Positions 1 through 6,307 are shown, counted from the first letter of the stretch. The stretch is DNA of 7,026 bases from Candidatus Bathyarchaeota archaeon ex4484_135 (GCA_002255025.1 NJEJ01000049.1:1-7026), one strand, 5' to 3'. The notes: generated by a model not told the origin, from the letters alone. A program made the numbers and translations.

Positions 1-471
1 GGCCAGCAGCTTGATGCGGGCCTCGAGGGGCAGCTTGAAGACGGGCATCAGGTCTATCTCGAGGGCGCAATTCGAGCCAGAGGCGAGCTCAGCTTCCGAT
101 CTATCAAAGTACCTCTCCTTAGGCTCCAAGGGGAACATGAGGAAGTCAACACGTCTGTCCCGGGCTGCCACGCGGGCTACCTCCTTGTTCTGGCACAGGA
201 CCCCTATGAACTCGAACTTACGCCTCAGCCTCCTGAGGGACGATAGCAACCTGGGCCTGTTCTCAGGGGCTAAGTCGACCCTGGTGGCGAGGTCAAGCCC
301 TATCTCAGATGCGATTTCCTTGAGCCTCGAGAGCTCACGGGTCTTGAGGTCGGGGTCTAAGGGCACTGATACGACGTGAAAGCCCATCTTACGTGCCCTC
401 CCCAAGAGAGCCCTGAACTCCTCTTCATCCTGGAAGGGGCAAGCCAGATGCACGTCGGCGAACTTCCTCAA
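1..471 (-). CDS. rnp3: RNase P protein component 3 (p30), 3' end outside the window
   Basis: This is a protein subunit of archaeal RNase P, which helps the catalytic RNA remove 5' leaders from pre-tRNA. The first 157 codons are visible; the C-terminal part runs off the left edge. The TIM-barrel-like p30 pattern is clear: FADVHLACP near residues 4-12, TRVDL at 63-67, the block CQNKEVARVAARDRRVDFL at 93-111, and LEIDLMPVF at 137-145. I chose the TTG at 471. It overlaps the TGA of the upstream RNA-binding gene in the 4-nt string TTGA, a typical sign of coupled translation, and it puts the first strand at the expected position. No ATG occurs in this frame until codon 29, which would delete the first barrel strand. 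The family assignment is by motif recognition and the 471 start is likely. The neighbour upstream (COG1325) is the usual partner of p30 in archaea. Confidence 0.9.
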   Translation of the reverse strand, partial: MRKFADVHLACPFQDEEEFRALLGRARKMGFHVVSVPLDPDLKTRELSRLKEIASEIGLDLATRVDLAPENRPRLLSSLRRLRRKFEFIGVLCQNKEVARVAARDRRVDFLMFPLEPKERYFDRSEAELASGSNCALEIDLMPVFKLPLEARIKLLA

Positions 472-908
472 GGCCCTGGCCTGCCCCCCTTTAACGCCTC
501 CCTTATCTCATCGATCTTGGAACTCGAGAAAGAGACCTTTATCCAAATCGGGTCAGAGCTAGAGAGCTTGAGCTGACCCATGAAGGCCCACTGCTTGTCG
601 AGCCTAATGTACAATGAGCCACCGCTCGTCCTCCTCTTGAGGTCCCTGAGGAGTTCCCACTTGTCCTCCTCGGGCAGACCCGATATTACGTGGTCGAAAA
701 CAGCCTGGGCGAGTTCCCTATCCCTTATCCTGGTCTTCACGAGCCTTATAGGGTTCCCGTAATGGCCTCTGAGCTCCTTGACCTTGAACTTCACCTTATC
801 CCTGGCCCCAGGCGGCAGGATGGCCCTGGCGGCCTCCACGACCTTATCTAAGTCCTCCGTAGCGTGGGCTATCAGCTCTATCTCTATCTTGGTCACCGAC
901 GCCCTCAT
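468..908 (-). CDS. PAB1135-like RNA-binding protein (COG1325, exosome-associated family)
   Basis: A 146-residue protein of the RL5-like fold family PF01877/COG1325, long predicted to be an RNA-binding accessory of the archaeal exosome because its gene leads the RNase P/exosome gene string. The hallmark GHYGNPI lies at residues 48-54. The C-terminal half carries GSLYIRLDKQ at 97-106 and DPIWIKVSF at 119-127, both typical of the family. The ATG at 908 is preferred to the in-frame TTG at 932. A TATA-like box at 937-941 lies about 31 nt before 908 but only about 7 nt before 932, so the longer start would not be on the transcript. The sequence CAGGAG directly before the ATG is too close to act as a normal ribosome binding site, so a near-leaderless mRNA is inferred. 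The last bases overlap rnp3 by 4 nt. The family is secure; the biochemical role is not established. Confidence 0.88.
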   Translation of the reverse strand: MRASVTKIEIELIAHATEDLDKVVEAARAILPPGARDKVKFKVKELRGHYGNPIRLVKTRIRDRELAQAVFDHVISGLPEEDKWELLRDLKRRTSGGSLYIRLDKQWAFMGQLKLSSSDPIWIKVSFSSSKIDEIREALKGGRPGP

Positions 909-936
909 CTCCTGACATGAATCTGGCCTCAAGCCC

Positions 937-941
937 TTATA
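937..941. promoter_or_regulatory. Shared bidirectional TATA-like box
   Basis: TTATA here sits inside the imperfect inverted repeat AAGCC-CTTATA-GGCTT (931-946). The palindromic core TATA (938-941) is centred about 31.5 nt from the minus-strand ATG at 908 and about 32.5 nt from the plus-strand ATG at 972. Archaeal TATA boxes usually centre about 26 nt before the transcription start, so both mRNAs would begin within roughly 6 nt of their start codons. That position is a prediction from spacing; no BRE is obvious in either direction. Confidence 0.55.
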
Positions 942-971
942 GGCTTCACACGCTAGCTCGGGCGGACCAGC

Positions 972-1220
972 ATGAGGGCCTACTACAAGGTGGTCAGGTG
1001 CCCGAAGTGCGGCTGGCTCCAGGTCACGTCGGCCGAGAAGGCGACCAGGTGCAAGAGATGTGGTTCCACCATAAGCCTGGAAGCCTCCAAGCCGTTGGCC
1101 GTGGCTGCGACGGCATTTGAGGCCAGGGAGAAGCTGCTGGCCCTGAAGGCTAAGCTTAAGAAGTCCGGGGGGAGCTCCATGGGCGATGAAGGAGATATGG
1201 CTTCCCTATGGGAAGGCTAA
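972..1220 (+). CDS. Small zinc-ribbon protein (DUF1922-like), unknown function
   Basis: An 82-residue protein with one clear zinc ribbon: Cys10-x2-Cys13 and Cys27-x2-Cys30, framed as CPKCG and CKRCG. After it come a short Ala/Leu/Lys-rich helix (about 47-64, AREKLLALKAKLKK) and a polar tail. It resembles the short archaeal zinc-ribbon proteins annotated as DUF1922-like, but the match rests only on the cysteine pattern and the TSAEK loop. The start is the ATG 32 nt after the shared TATA-like box; no good Shine-Dalgarno precedes it, which fits a leaderless transcript. A second reading frame starting at 917 overlaps it but has no family-like features. Its last 35 nt overlap the start of larA in another frame, so the two are probably co-transcribed. 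Function is unknown; a role in nucleic-acid or protein binding is only a guess. Confidence 0.75.
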   Translation: MRAYYKVVRCPKCGWLQVTSAEKATRCKRCGSTISLEASKPLAVAATAFEAREKLLALKAKLKKSGGSSMGDEGDMASLWEG

Positions 1221-2448
1221 GGTCAAGGTAAAGGTCCCCGAGGACAACTTGTTAGGCATCATAGAGCCCAGGCACTTCGAGGGAGCACCTGACCCGGAGG
1301 CCGAGGTCAGGAGGGCCCTCTCGGAGCCCATAGGGACCGATGTCCTGTCCTCGATGGTCAAGCCGGGCGATAAGGTCGTCATAACGGCCGAGGACCACAC
1401 CAGGCCATCGCCGTCGTGGCTCATGATACCGCCTCTCCTCGACGAGCTGAACAAGGCCGGCGTGAAGGACGAGGACACAACGGTCCTCTTCGCCTGCGGG
1501 ACGCACAGGGCCGTAAGGCCAGATGAGGCCAAGAGGCTGCTCGGGCCTGAGGTCCTCAAGCGTGTCAGGGTGCTGAGCCACGACTGTAGGTCGCCCGACC
1601 ACGTGTTCATAGGGGAGACGAGCTTCGGCAACAAGGTCAAGGTGGACAAGGTGTTCGCTGAAGCCGATGTGAGGATACTCACGGGTGATGTTGACCTCCA
1701 CTACTACGCTGGCTATGGGGGCGGCCGCAAGAGCGTCCTGCCAGGCGTCTCGTCCCTCAGCACGATAAGGTTCAACCACGCCATGCTCCTGCACCCGAAG
1801 GCCAAGATGGGCGTCCTAGAGGGCAACCCCGTCCACGAGGACATGATGGAGGCAGCCGAGCTGGCCGATGTCGACTTCATACTGAACGTGGTCATGAACG
1901 CTGAGAACCAGGTCGTCAAGGCCTTCGCCGGTGACCTGAAGGATGCCTTCTTCAGGGGCGTGGAGCTCGTGGACCAGATATACAAGGTGCCCGTGGAGGA
2001 GAAAGCCGACATAGTAATCGTGAGCCCTGGTGGCCACCCGCACGACATAGACCTCTACCAGGCTTACAAGGGCATTCACACGGCCCTGGAGGCCGTCAAG
2101 GAAGGCGGCGTCGTCTTGGCCCTGGCCGATTGCCCGGAGGGGCACGGCCACAAGGTCTTCTTCGAGTGGATGACCAAGTTCAAGACCCTTGAGGAGATGG
2201 AAGAGGAGATTAAGAGGAACTTCGTCCTCGGAGGTCATAAGGCATACTACCTCATGAAGGCACTTGAGAAAGCCCACATAATACTCGTGTCCAGCATGCC
2301 GAGCGACATGGTGAGGGATATCTTCAGGCTCGAGCCAGCCCGTGATTGGCGGGAGGGGCTAGAGAAGGCCTTTGAGCTGGTCGGCCGCGACGCCTCGGTG
2401 CTCGTTATGACGCACGGCAACATCACCCTGCCCATCGTGGGCTCGTAA
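1186..2448 (+). CDS. larA: LarA-family nickel-pincer 2-hydroxyacid racemase/epimerase
   Basis: A 420-residue LarA homologue (DUF2088/LarA_N plus the C-terminal domain), full length for the family. LarA uses a nickel-pincer nucleotide bound through a lysine to interconvert enantiomers of lactate or related 2-hydroxyacids by hydride transfer. The key positions of the Lactobacillus enzyme, as I recall them, are all matched two or three residues earlier: D70 and R73 in EDHTRPSP, H107 in GTHR, H172 and the cofactor-attaching K182 in DLHYYAGYGGGRK, H198 in FNHAM, Y291-Q292 and K295 in YQAYKG. The position corresponding to the substrate-lining Trp of lactate racemase seems to be Tyr (354/355, in GHKAYY), so the substrate may not be lactate. 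The ATG at 1186 is preceded by GGGGGGAG about 11 nt upstream. No cofactor genes (larB, larC, larE) are in the window. The family is certain; the substrate is open. Confidence 0.9.
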   Translation: MKEIWLPYGKAKVKVKVPEDNLLGIIEPRHFEGAPDPEAEVRRALSEPIGTDVLSSMVKPGDKVVITAEDHTRPSPSWLMIPPLLDELNKAGVKDEDTTVLFACGTHRAVRPDEAKRLLGPEVLKRVRVLSHDCRSPDHVFIGETSFGNKVKVDKVFAEADVRILTGDVDLHYYAGYGGGRKSVLPGVSSLSTIRFNHAMLLHPKAKMGVLEGNPVHEDMMEAAELADVDFILNVVMNAENQVVKAFAGDLKDAFFRGVELVDQIYKVPVEEKADIVIVSPGGHPHDIDLYQAYKGIHTALEAVKEGGVVLALADCPEGHGHKVFFEWMTKFKTLEEMEEEIKRNFVLGGHKAYYLMKALEKAHIILVSSMPSDMVRDIFRLEPARDWREGLEKAFELVGRDASVLVMTHGNITLPIVGS

Positions 2449-2450
2449 GG

Positions 2451-2457
2451 TTAATTT
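2451..2457 (+). promoter_or_regulatory. Possible TATA-like box for the acetyltransferase gene
   Basis: TTAATTT, the most AT-rich stretch in the 53-nt gap after larA, is centred about 48 nt before the TTG at 2502. It would give a leader of roughly 20 nt carrying the GAGG at 2487-2490. This is a prediction from composition and spacing; read-through from larA is equally possible. Confidence 0.3.
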
Positions 2458-2501
2458 GGAAGTAGGTCGTAAGGCCGGGTGGGCCTGAGGAGTGGGAGGT
2501 C

Positions 2502-2972
2502 TTGGACTTCAAGTTAAGGGACTTCAGGCCCGAGGACCTCGAAAGGGTCATATTCATAAATAGGGCCTGCTTGCCCGAGAATTATTCGAGGGGTTTCTTC
2601 CTCAGCCTCCACAAGTCCTACCCGGACCTCTTCCTCGTGGCCGAGCGTGATGGCGAGGTAGTAGGCTACATAATGTGCCGTATAGAAGGCACCATCTGGC
2701 GTCCGAGGCTGAAGAGGGGGCACGTCATATCTATAGCCGTCTTGCCCGAGCACAGGCGTAAGGGCATAGCGACCGCACTCCTGAAGGAAGCACTTTCCCG
2801 CATGGCAGAGCGTTACGGTGCTTCCGAGTGCTACCTCGAGGTCCGGGTCAGCAACACGCCAGCCATAAGGCTCTACGAGAAGCTGGGCTTCAAGAAGACG
2901 GACGTAGTACCGCGTTATTACTTAGATGGCGAGGACGCCTACATCATGACGAAGGTCATGGCTCCTCAGTAG
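2502..2972 (+). CDS. rimI: Protein N-terminal acetyltransferase, Ard1/RimI type (GNAT)
   Basis: A 156-residue GNAT-fold enzyme that transfers acetyl from acetyl-CoA to protein N-termini. It is closely similar in layout to the Sulfolobus Ard1-type enzyme. Visible signatures are LPENY at 24-28 (with the Glu implicated in substrate selection and catalysis in the Sulfolobus enzyme), KRGHVISIAV at 71-80 with its His, the acetyl-CoA pyrophosphate loop RRKGIA at 85-90, YLEVRVSN at 111-118, and LYEKLGF at 124-130 followed by YYLDGEDAY at 139-147. The start is TTG; no ATG or GTG lies in frame near it. GAGG at 2487-2490 gives about 11 nt of spacing, while the stronger GGAGGT at 2495-2500 is only 1 nt away. 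It follows larA by 53 nt. Its last 17 nt overlap the end of the MFS gene on the other strand. A broad-specificity Nat is expected because archaea have few such enzymes. Confidence 0.9.
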   Translation: MDFKLRDFRPEDLERVIFINRACLPENYSRGFFLSLHKSYPDLFLVAERDGEVVGYIMCRIEGTIWRPRLKRGHVISIAVLPEHRRKGIATALLKEALSRMAERYGASECYLEVRVSNTPAIRLYEKLGFKKTDVVPRYYLDGEDAYIMTKVMAPQ

Positions 2973-4113
2973 CCCTGGAGGATCTGTAGGAGGCCGCTAT
3001 CGGGAGCAGGGCCAGACCCAGAGGCAGGGCGGACAGGAGGAGGGCCTCTTCCCGCCCTATGGCGTCCGCGACCAGGCCCCCGAAGAGGCCAAGCAGGACG
3101 CCCACGTTCTTGACGACCTCACAGCACCCGACGGCCTCGGCCCTCGTCTCCTCGCTCGACAGCTCGGCCGGGCTGAGCATGTAGCCCAGGTTGAAGAAGG
3201 GCCATATGGGCGTCAGCCACAGGACCACGAGGACGAGGGGGCTCCAGACTAGGCCGAAGACGGGGATGATTACCGCATAGGAAGCCACCGAGGCCAGCAG
3301 AGTCCTGAGGCCACCGAGCTTCTCTATGGCCTTCCTCCCCAGGGCCAGGGCCACAGCGGACATTACGGAGCTCACGCCCATCAGCACACCGACCTGTGTC
3401 TTGGAACGGCCCAGCACATCGTAGATCTTCATCCTCATCGGGGGGCCTGACCACTGGAGGCCAAACCAGCTCAGGAAGACGCCTGCCAACAGGAGGCCGA
3501 AGCCCTTCTTAGCCCTGAACCTGAAGGACAAAGAGCCCCTGATATAGGACCTCAGGGCTTCCTCCTTCTTGGGAAGCCCTTCTTCCTTGTAGAAGGCCAG
3601 CATAAGGGGGAAGAAAGCCAGCATCAGGGAGCAGAGGGCGAAGAGGCCAGGAGGGCCTAAGGCCCCTTCGGCAGGCCCCATCAGGCTTGCCCCAAGGGCC
3701 CAGCCCAGGGAGCCGACCAGGGCAAAGATGGTGGTCGCTCGCTCACGCTCGGGGTCGCTCGTCAGGGCAGCCACCAGGGAGGGGAAGGCTATGCCCCAAG
3801 AGAAGCTGGCCACGAGGTAGAGGGCCAGGAGGGCCCAAACGCTGCGGTTGTAAAGGGCCATAAAAGCCACCGGGACAACCGAGCCGGCAAAGCCCACAAG
3901 CATGAAGGGCTTCCTCCTTCCGTAGTAATCCGATAGGGCACCCCAGAGGCGGGAGGCCAGGTATGTGATGGCCGCCAGGGAGTCCATGAGCGATAACTGG
4001 AAGTAGACGGCCCCTATGTCGTAGAGCCTGAAGTTCAGGTAAGGCCAGCAGAGGCCCCACCCCACGTTCACCACGAAGTTCGACACTATCAACAGCTTCG
4101 TCCCTCGTCTCAT
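2956..4113 (-). CDS. Major facilitator superfamily (MFS) transporter, substrate unknown
   Basis: A 385-residue integral membrane protein. By eye there are 12 hydrophobic segments (about residues 5-25, 38-60, 70-88, 92-114, 128-146, 155-175, 203-222, 240-259, 269-290, 291-313, 330-351, 355-375), split six and six by a charged loop (about 176-202). The MFS signature between helices 2 and 3 is present as GALSDYYGRRKP at 58-69. The paired site in the second half, around LGRKAIEKLGG at 258-268, is degenerate, as is common. The ATG at 4113 is chosen because the protein then begins just before helix 1. The open frame continues upstream for 94 codons, but that part lies antisense to the AbrB-PhoU gene and has no membrane character. 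It is a lone gene, divergent from the regulator and convergent with rimI. I see nothing that identifies the substrate; sugar, organic acid or drug export are all possible. Confidence 0.85.
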   Translation of the reverse strand: MRRGTKLLIVSNFVVNVGWGLCWPYLNFRLYDIGAVYFQLSLMDSLAAITYLASRLWGALSDYYGRRKPFMLVGFAGSVVPVAFMALYNRSVWALLALYLVASFSWGIAFPSLVAALTSDPERERATTIFALVGSLGWALGASLMGPAEGALGPPGLFALCSLMLAFFPLMLAFYKEEGLPKKEEALRSYIRGSLSFRFRAKKGFGLLLAGVFLSWFGLQWSGPPMRMKIYDVLGRSKTQVGVLMGVSSVMSAVALALGRKAIEKLGGLRTLLASVASYAVIIPVFGLVWSPLVLVVLWLTPIWPFFNLGYMLSPAELSSEETRAEAVGCCEVVKNVGVLLGLFGGLVADAIGREEALLLSALPLGLALLPIAASYRSSRATEEP

Positions 4114-4148
4114 GGCTTCCACTCTTTGACCTGTCCTCGGTGGGCAGC

Positions 4149-4156
4149 GGATAAAG
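4149..4156 (-). promoter_or_regulatory. Possible TATA-like box for the MFS gene
   Basis: On the minus strand this reads CTTTATCC, centred about 40 nt before the ATG at 4113, giving a predicted leader of about 13 nt. It lies within the 85-nt divergent gap shared with the AbrB-PhoU gene. Weak, composition-based evidence. Confidence 0.35.
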
Positions 4157-4161
4157 CCTTG

Positions 4162-4168
4162 TTTAAAA
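4162..4168 (+). promoter_or_regulatory. TATA-like box for the AbrB-PhoU gene
   Basis: TTTAAAA is the only strongly AT-rich run in the 85-nt divergent gap and is centred about 34 nt before the TTG at 4199. The spacing predicts a leader of fewer than 10 nt. The box is close to palindromic and could also contribute to the opposite promoter. Confidence 0.45.
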
Positions 4169-4198
4169 GATCCGAGGCCGCGATCCAGTAGGGCGAGG

Positions 4199-5197
4199 TT
4201 GAAGTTCAGGAAGGTCCAGGAGGTAGGGAAAGGCACCCTGGTCATCTCGCTCCCAAAGGCATGGGCTAAGAAGGTCGGGGTCAAGAAGGGCTCCATACTG
4301 GCCGTCAGGGAGACGGTGAGCGGCCAACTGCTCATAGAGCCGTTCTGGGGCGAGGAGAAAGGCCCCTTGAGCATAACGATAGATTGCCGCGGCAAGAGCC
4401 CTGACCAGGTCGAATGGGCCCTGATCGGTGCCTACCTGATAGGCTACGATACCATGGTGGTCGTGGACGAGGAGATGAGGCCCGAGGTCAAGTCGGCCGT
4501 GAGGAAGGCCGTGAGGGGCCTGGCGGGCCTCGAGATAGTAGATGAGGACTCAAAGCGTATCGTCGTGGACTGCCTGGTCGACCCATCGGCCGTGGCCCCG
4601 AGGACCCTTTTGGCCAGGAAGAACGCCATAACCATAAGCATGCACTCGGACGCCCTTAAGGCCCTGATGGAGGGCGACGGGAAGTTGGCGGAAATGGTAG
4701 TCGACAGGGACGAGGAAGTCGACAGGCTCTACTTCCTGATGGTTAGGCTCCTCAGGACGGCCATAAGGGATATAAAGCTGGCCAACCGCTTCGGCCTGAC
4801 GCCCGTGGATTGCCTGGACTACAGGATGGCTGCCAAGCTCGTGGAGTTCATAGGTGACCACGCGGTCGATATGGCCAGGCTGGCCTTAGAGGTGCCCTCA
4901 GGCCTGGACCTAAGCCCGCTGAGGGAGGGGCTCGAGGAAGCCAGGCGGTACCTGAGGGAGATGCAGGAATCAGCCGTCATGGCCTTCCTGTCCAAGAAAG
5001 GAGAACTTGTGGTCAAGGTGAAGGAAGAATTAAGAGCCGATATATCGGCTATTTTGGAGGACATCTTGAAGGAGGCCAGCAAGCTCGACCGGCTGTCTCG
5101 CACAGCCCTGTCAGCCGTCCACACCATAGAGGAGATCGTGAAGTGCTGCATCGACATAGCCGACCTGGTCATACCCGTCGGCATCGAGGTTGGCTAA
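4199..5197 (+). CDS. phoU: AbrB-PhoU regulator (archaeal phosphate uptake regulator type)
   Basis: A 332-residue protein with an N-terminal AbrB/SpoVT-type swapped-hairpin DNA-binding domain (about 1-48, with KVQEVGKGTLVISLPKAWAK and VGVKKGS) and a long all-helical C-terminal part (about 140-325) of PhoU type. Acidic clusters that look like PhoU metal-binding signatures occur at DRDEEVD (169-175) and GDHAVD (219-224). A middle segment (about 58-128) is alpha/beta-like and less typical. In archaea this architecture is annotated as phosphate uptake regulator PhoU; DNA binding by the AbrB part is family knowledge. No Pst transporter or phosphate permease gene is nearby, so control of phosphate transport is not shown here. 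The TTG at 4199 is chosen because it places the AbrB strand at the very N-terminus and follows the TATA-like box by about 34 nt. The next gene begins 34 nt after its stop. Confidence 0.85.
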   Translation: MKFRKVQEVGKGTLVISLPKAWAKKVGVKKGSILAVRETVSGQLLIEPFWGEEKGPLSITIDCRGKSPDQVEWALIGAYLIGYDTMVVVDEEMRPEVKSAVRKAVRGLAGLEIVDEDSKRIVVDCLVDPSAVAPRTLLARKNAITISMHSDALKALMEGDGKLAEMVVDRDEEVDRLYFLMVRLLRTAIRDIKLANRFGLTPVDCLDYRMAAKLVEFIGDHAVDMARLALEVPSGLDLSPLREGLEEARRYLREMQESAVMAFLSKKGELVVKVKEELRADISAILEDILKEASKLDRLSRTALSAVHTIEEIVKCCIDIADLVIPVGIEVG

Positions 5198-5231
5198 GCG
5201 TTAAGGCCCTGGGCGACGAGGGAAGCCAGCC

Positions 5232-6257
5232 ATGGAGAAGAAACTGAACGTGGAAGTCAAAGCCAGGATAGCCGACCTAGACAAGCTTAAGAAGAAGCTA
5301 GGCGAGTTGGGGGCAGAGGAGAAGGGCACCCTGAGGCAAACCGATACGTACTTCTCCGTGGGCAAGGGGAGGCTCAAGATAAGGGAGGTCGAGGGCCTCG
5401 GGGAGGCAGAACTCATATATTACGAACGGGAGGACAAGGCCAGCCCGAGGCCCTGTGAAGCCCTTATAGCCAGGATACCCCGCGGGGCCGTTGACGTGCT
5501 GAAGAAGGCATTACCCGTCAAGTCGGTCGTCAGGAAGGAGAGGTCCATCTTCGAGCTGGGCCCAATTGAGGTCCACTTGGATGACGTGGAGGGCTTAGGC
5601 ACCTTCCTGGAGCTCGAGGTCAGGACGAGCCCTGGCATCGACGAGCACAAGGCCCTGGACATGGCGGTTGACCTCCTGGCCAAGCTGGGCATAGGCTCTG
5701 AGGACCTCGTGCCCTACTCCTACGGAGATTTGTTGGCCGAGAAGGGCAGCGGCATGAGGGTCCTATGGGCTCCATGGAGGATGGTATATATAACGAGGGC
5801 CCACGAGATGAAGGGCTGCCTCTTCTGCAGGCTCCACGAAGAGGAGAAGGACGAGGAGAACAAGGTCATATATAGGGGCCGTACGTGCTTCGTCGTCCTG
5901 AACGTATACCCGTACAACACGGGCCACGTCATGGTGGCACCTTACAGGCACGTGGCCTACCCGACGGACCTCACGGACGAGGAACTGCTTGACCTCTGGA
6001 AGACCGTGAACCTGGCCATAGGGGCCATTCAATTGGCCTACGGGCCCCAAGGCTTCAACATAGGCATAAACCTGGGCCGGGTGGCCGGTGCCGGCGTGGA
6101 AGACCACTTGCACGTCCACGTGGTCCCGAGGTGGCTGGGCGATACGAACTTCATGCCCGTCTTGGCCAGCACGAAGGTCATATCACAGCATATAGACGAG
6201 ATGTACCGGGCCCTTAAGGATGCCTTCGCCAAGGCAGCGAGTGGCGAGGGCAATTAA
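5232..6257 (+). CDS. CYTH triphosphate-tunnel domain fused to HIT (Ap4A phosphorylase-like) domain
   Basis: One 341-residue open frame holds two complete enzyme domains. Residues 1-170 form a CYTH domain of the class IV adenylate cyclase/ThTPase type: NVEVKARI at 6-13, DTYFSVGKGRLKIRE at 38-52, ELIYYERED at 60-68, VVRKERSIF at 99-107, VHLDDVEGLGTFLELEV at 114-130, and the usual C-terminal SYGDLL at 163-168. CYTH enzymes bind triphosphates and two metals in a beta tunnel; most are tripolyphosphatases or nucleoside/thiamine triphosphatases. Residues 175-341 form a HIT domain like the mycobacterial Ap4A phosphorylase group: VLWAPWRM at 177-184, CLFC at 196-199, VVLNVYPYNTGHVMVAPYRH at 221-240, GFNIGINLGR at 274-283, and the triad HLHVHVV at 292-298 with H294 as likely nucleophile. 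The linker is only about six residues, with Met175 at the junction. The fusion is read directly; substrates are inferred. The gene lies between the PhoU-like and prenyl synthase genes. Confidence 0.88.
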   Translation: MEKKLNVEVKARIADLDKLKKKLGELGAEEKGTLRQTDTYFSVGKGRLKIREVEGLGEAELIYYEREDKASPRPCEALIARIPRGAVDVLKKALPVKSVVRKERSIFELGPIEVHLDDVEGLGTFLELEVRTSPGIDEHKALDMAVDLLAKLGIGSEDLVPYSYGDLLAEKGSGMRVLWAPWRMVYITRAHEMKGCLFCRLHEEEKDEENKVIYRGRTCFVVLNVYPYNTGHVMVAPYRHVAYPTDLTDEELLDLWKTVNLAIGAIQLAYGPQGFNIGINLGRVAGAGVEDHLHVHVVPRWLGDTNFMPVLASTKVISQHIDEMYRALKDAFAKAASGEGN

Positions 6258-6261
6258 ATAA
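6254..6261 (+). promoter_or_regulatory. TATA-like box overlapping the CYTH-HIT stop codon
   Basis: TTAAATAA contains the TAA stop of the upstream gene. It is centred about 30 nt before an in-frame GTG at 6287 and about 50 nt before the ATG at 6308. It may drive the prenyl synthase gene separately. Prediction from sequence and spacing only. Confidence 0.4.
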
Positions 6262-6297
6262 GCCCTCGGGGGATGAGTTCAGCCCGGTGCTCGGATT

Positions 6298-6303
6298 GGA
6301 GGG
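6298..6303 (+). promoter_or_regulatory. Shine-Dalgarno-like site before the prenyl synthase ATG
   Basis: GGAGGG lies 4 nt before the ATG at 6308, a short but usable spacing. It is the main argument for starting at 6308 rather than at the GTG at 6287. Confidence 0.4.
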
Positions 6304-6307
6304 CCTG

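Noticed and set aside
11..379. Plus-strand open frame of 122 codons at the left edge
   Set aside because: It is antisense to rnp3, whose p30 motifs are unambiguous. Its product is Ser/Arg/Leu-rich, as expected of a shadow.
909..932. Longer start (TTG at 932) for the COG1325 gene
   Set aside because: It begins next to the TATA-like box, so the codon would probably not be transcribed from that promoter. The extra eight residues add nothing family-like.
917..1120. Alternative plus-strand frame over the zinc-ribbon gene
   Set aside because: It has no cysteine pattern or other signature and would start inside the divergent promoter gap upstream of the predicted transcript start.
1252..1794. Minus-strand open frame opposite larA
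   Set aside because: It is a shadow frame. The plus strand encodes every LarA catalytic motif and the antisense product has no coherent domain.
4114..4198. Hidden tRNA or small RNA in the divergent gap
   Set aside because: 85 nt could hold a tRNA, but I see no acceptor-stem pairing, T-loop or anticodon arm. Only TATA-like runs are evident.
4114..4395. N-terminal extension of the MFS frame by 94 residues
   Set aside because: It lies antisense to the AbrB domain and its promoter gap, lacks membrane character, and would precede helix 1 with no family parallel. The ATG at 4113 fits better.
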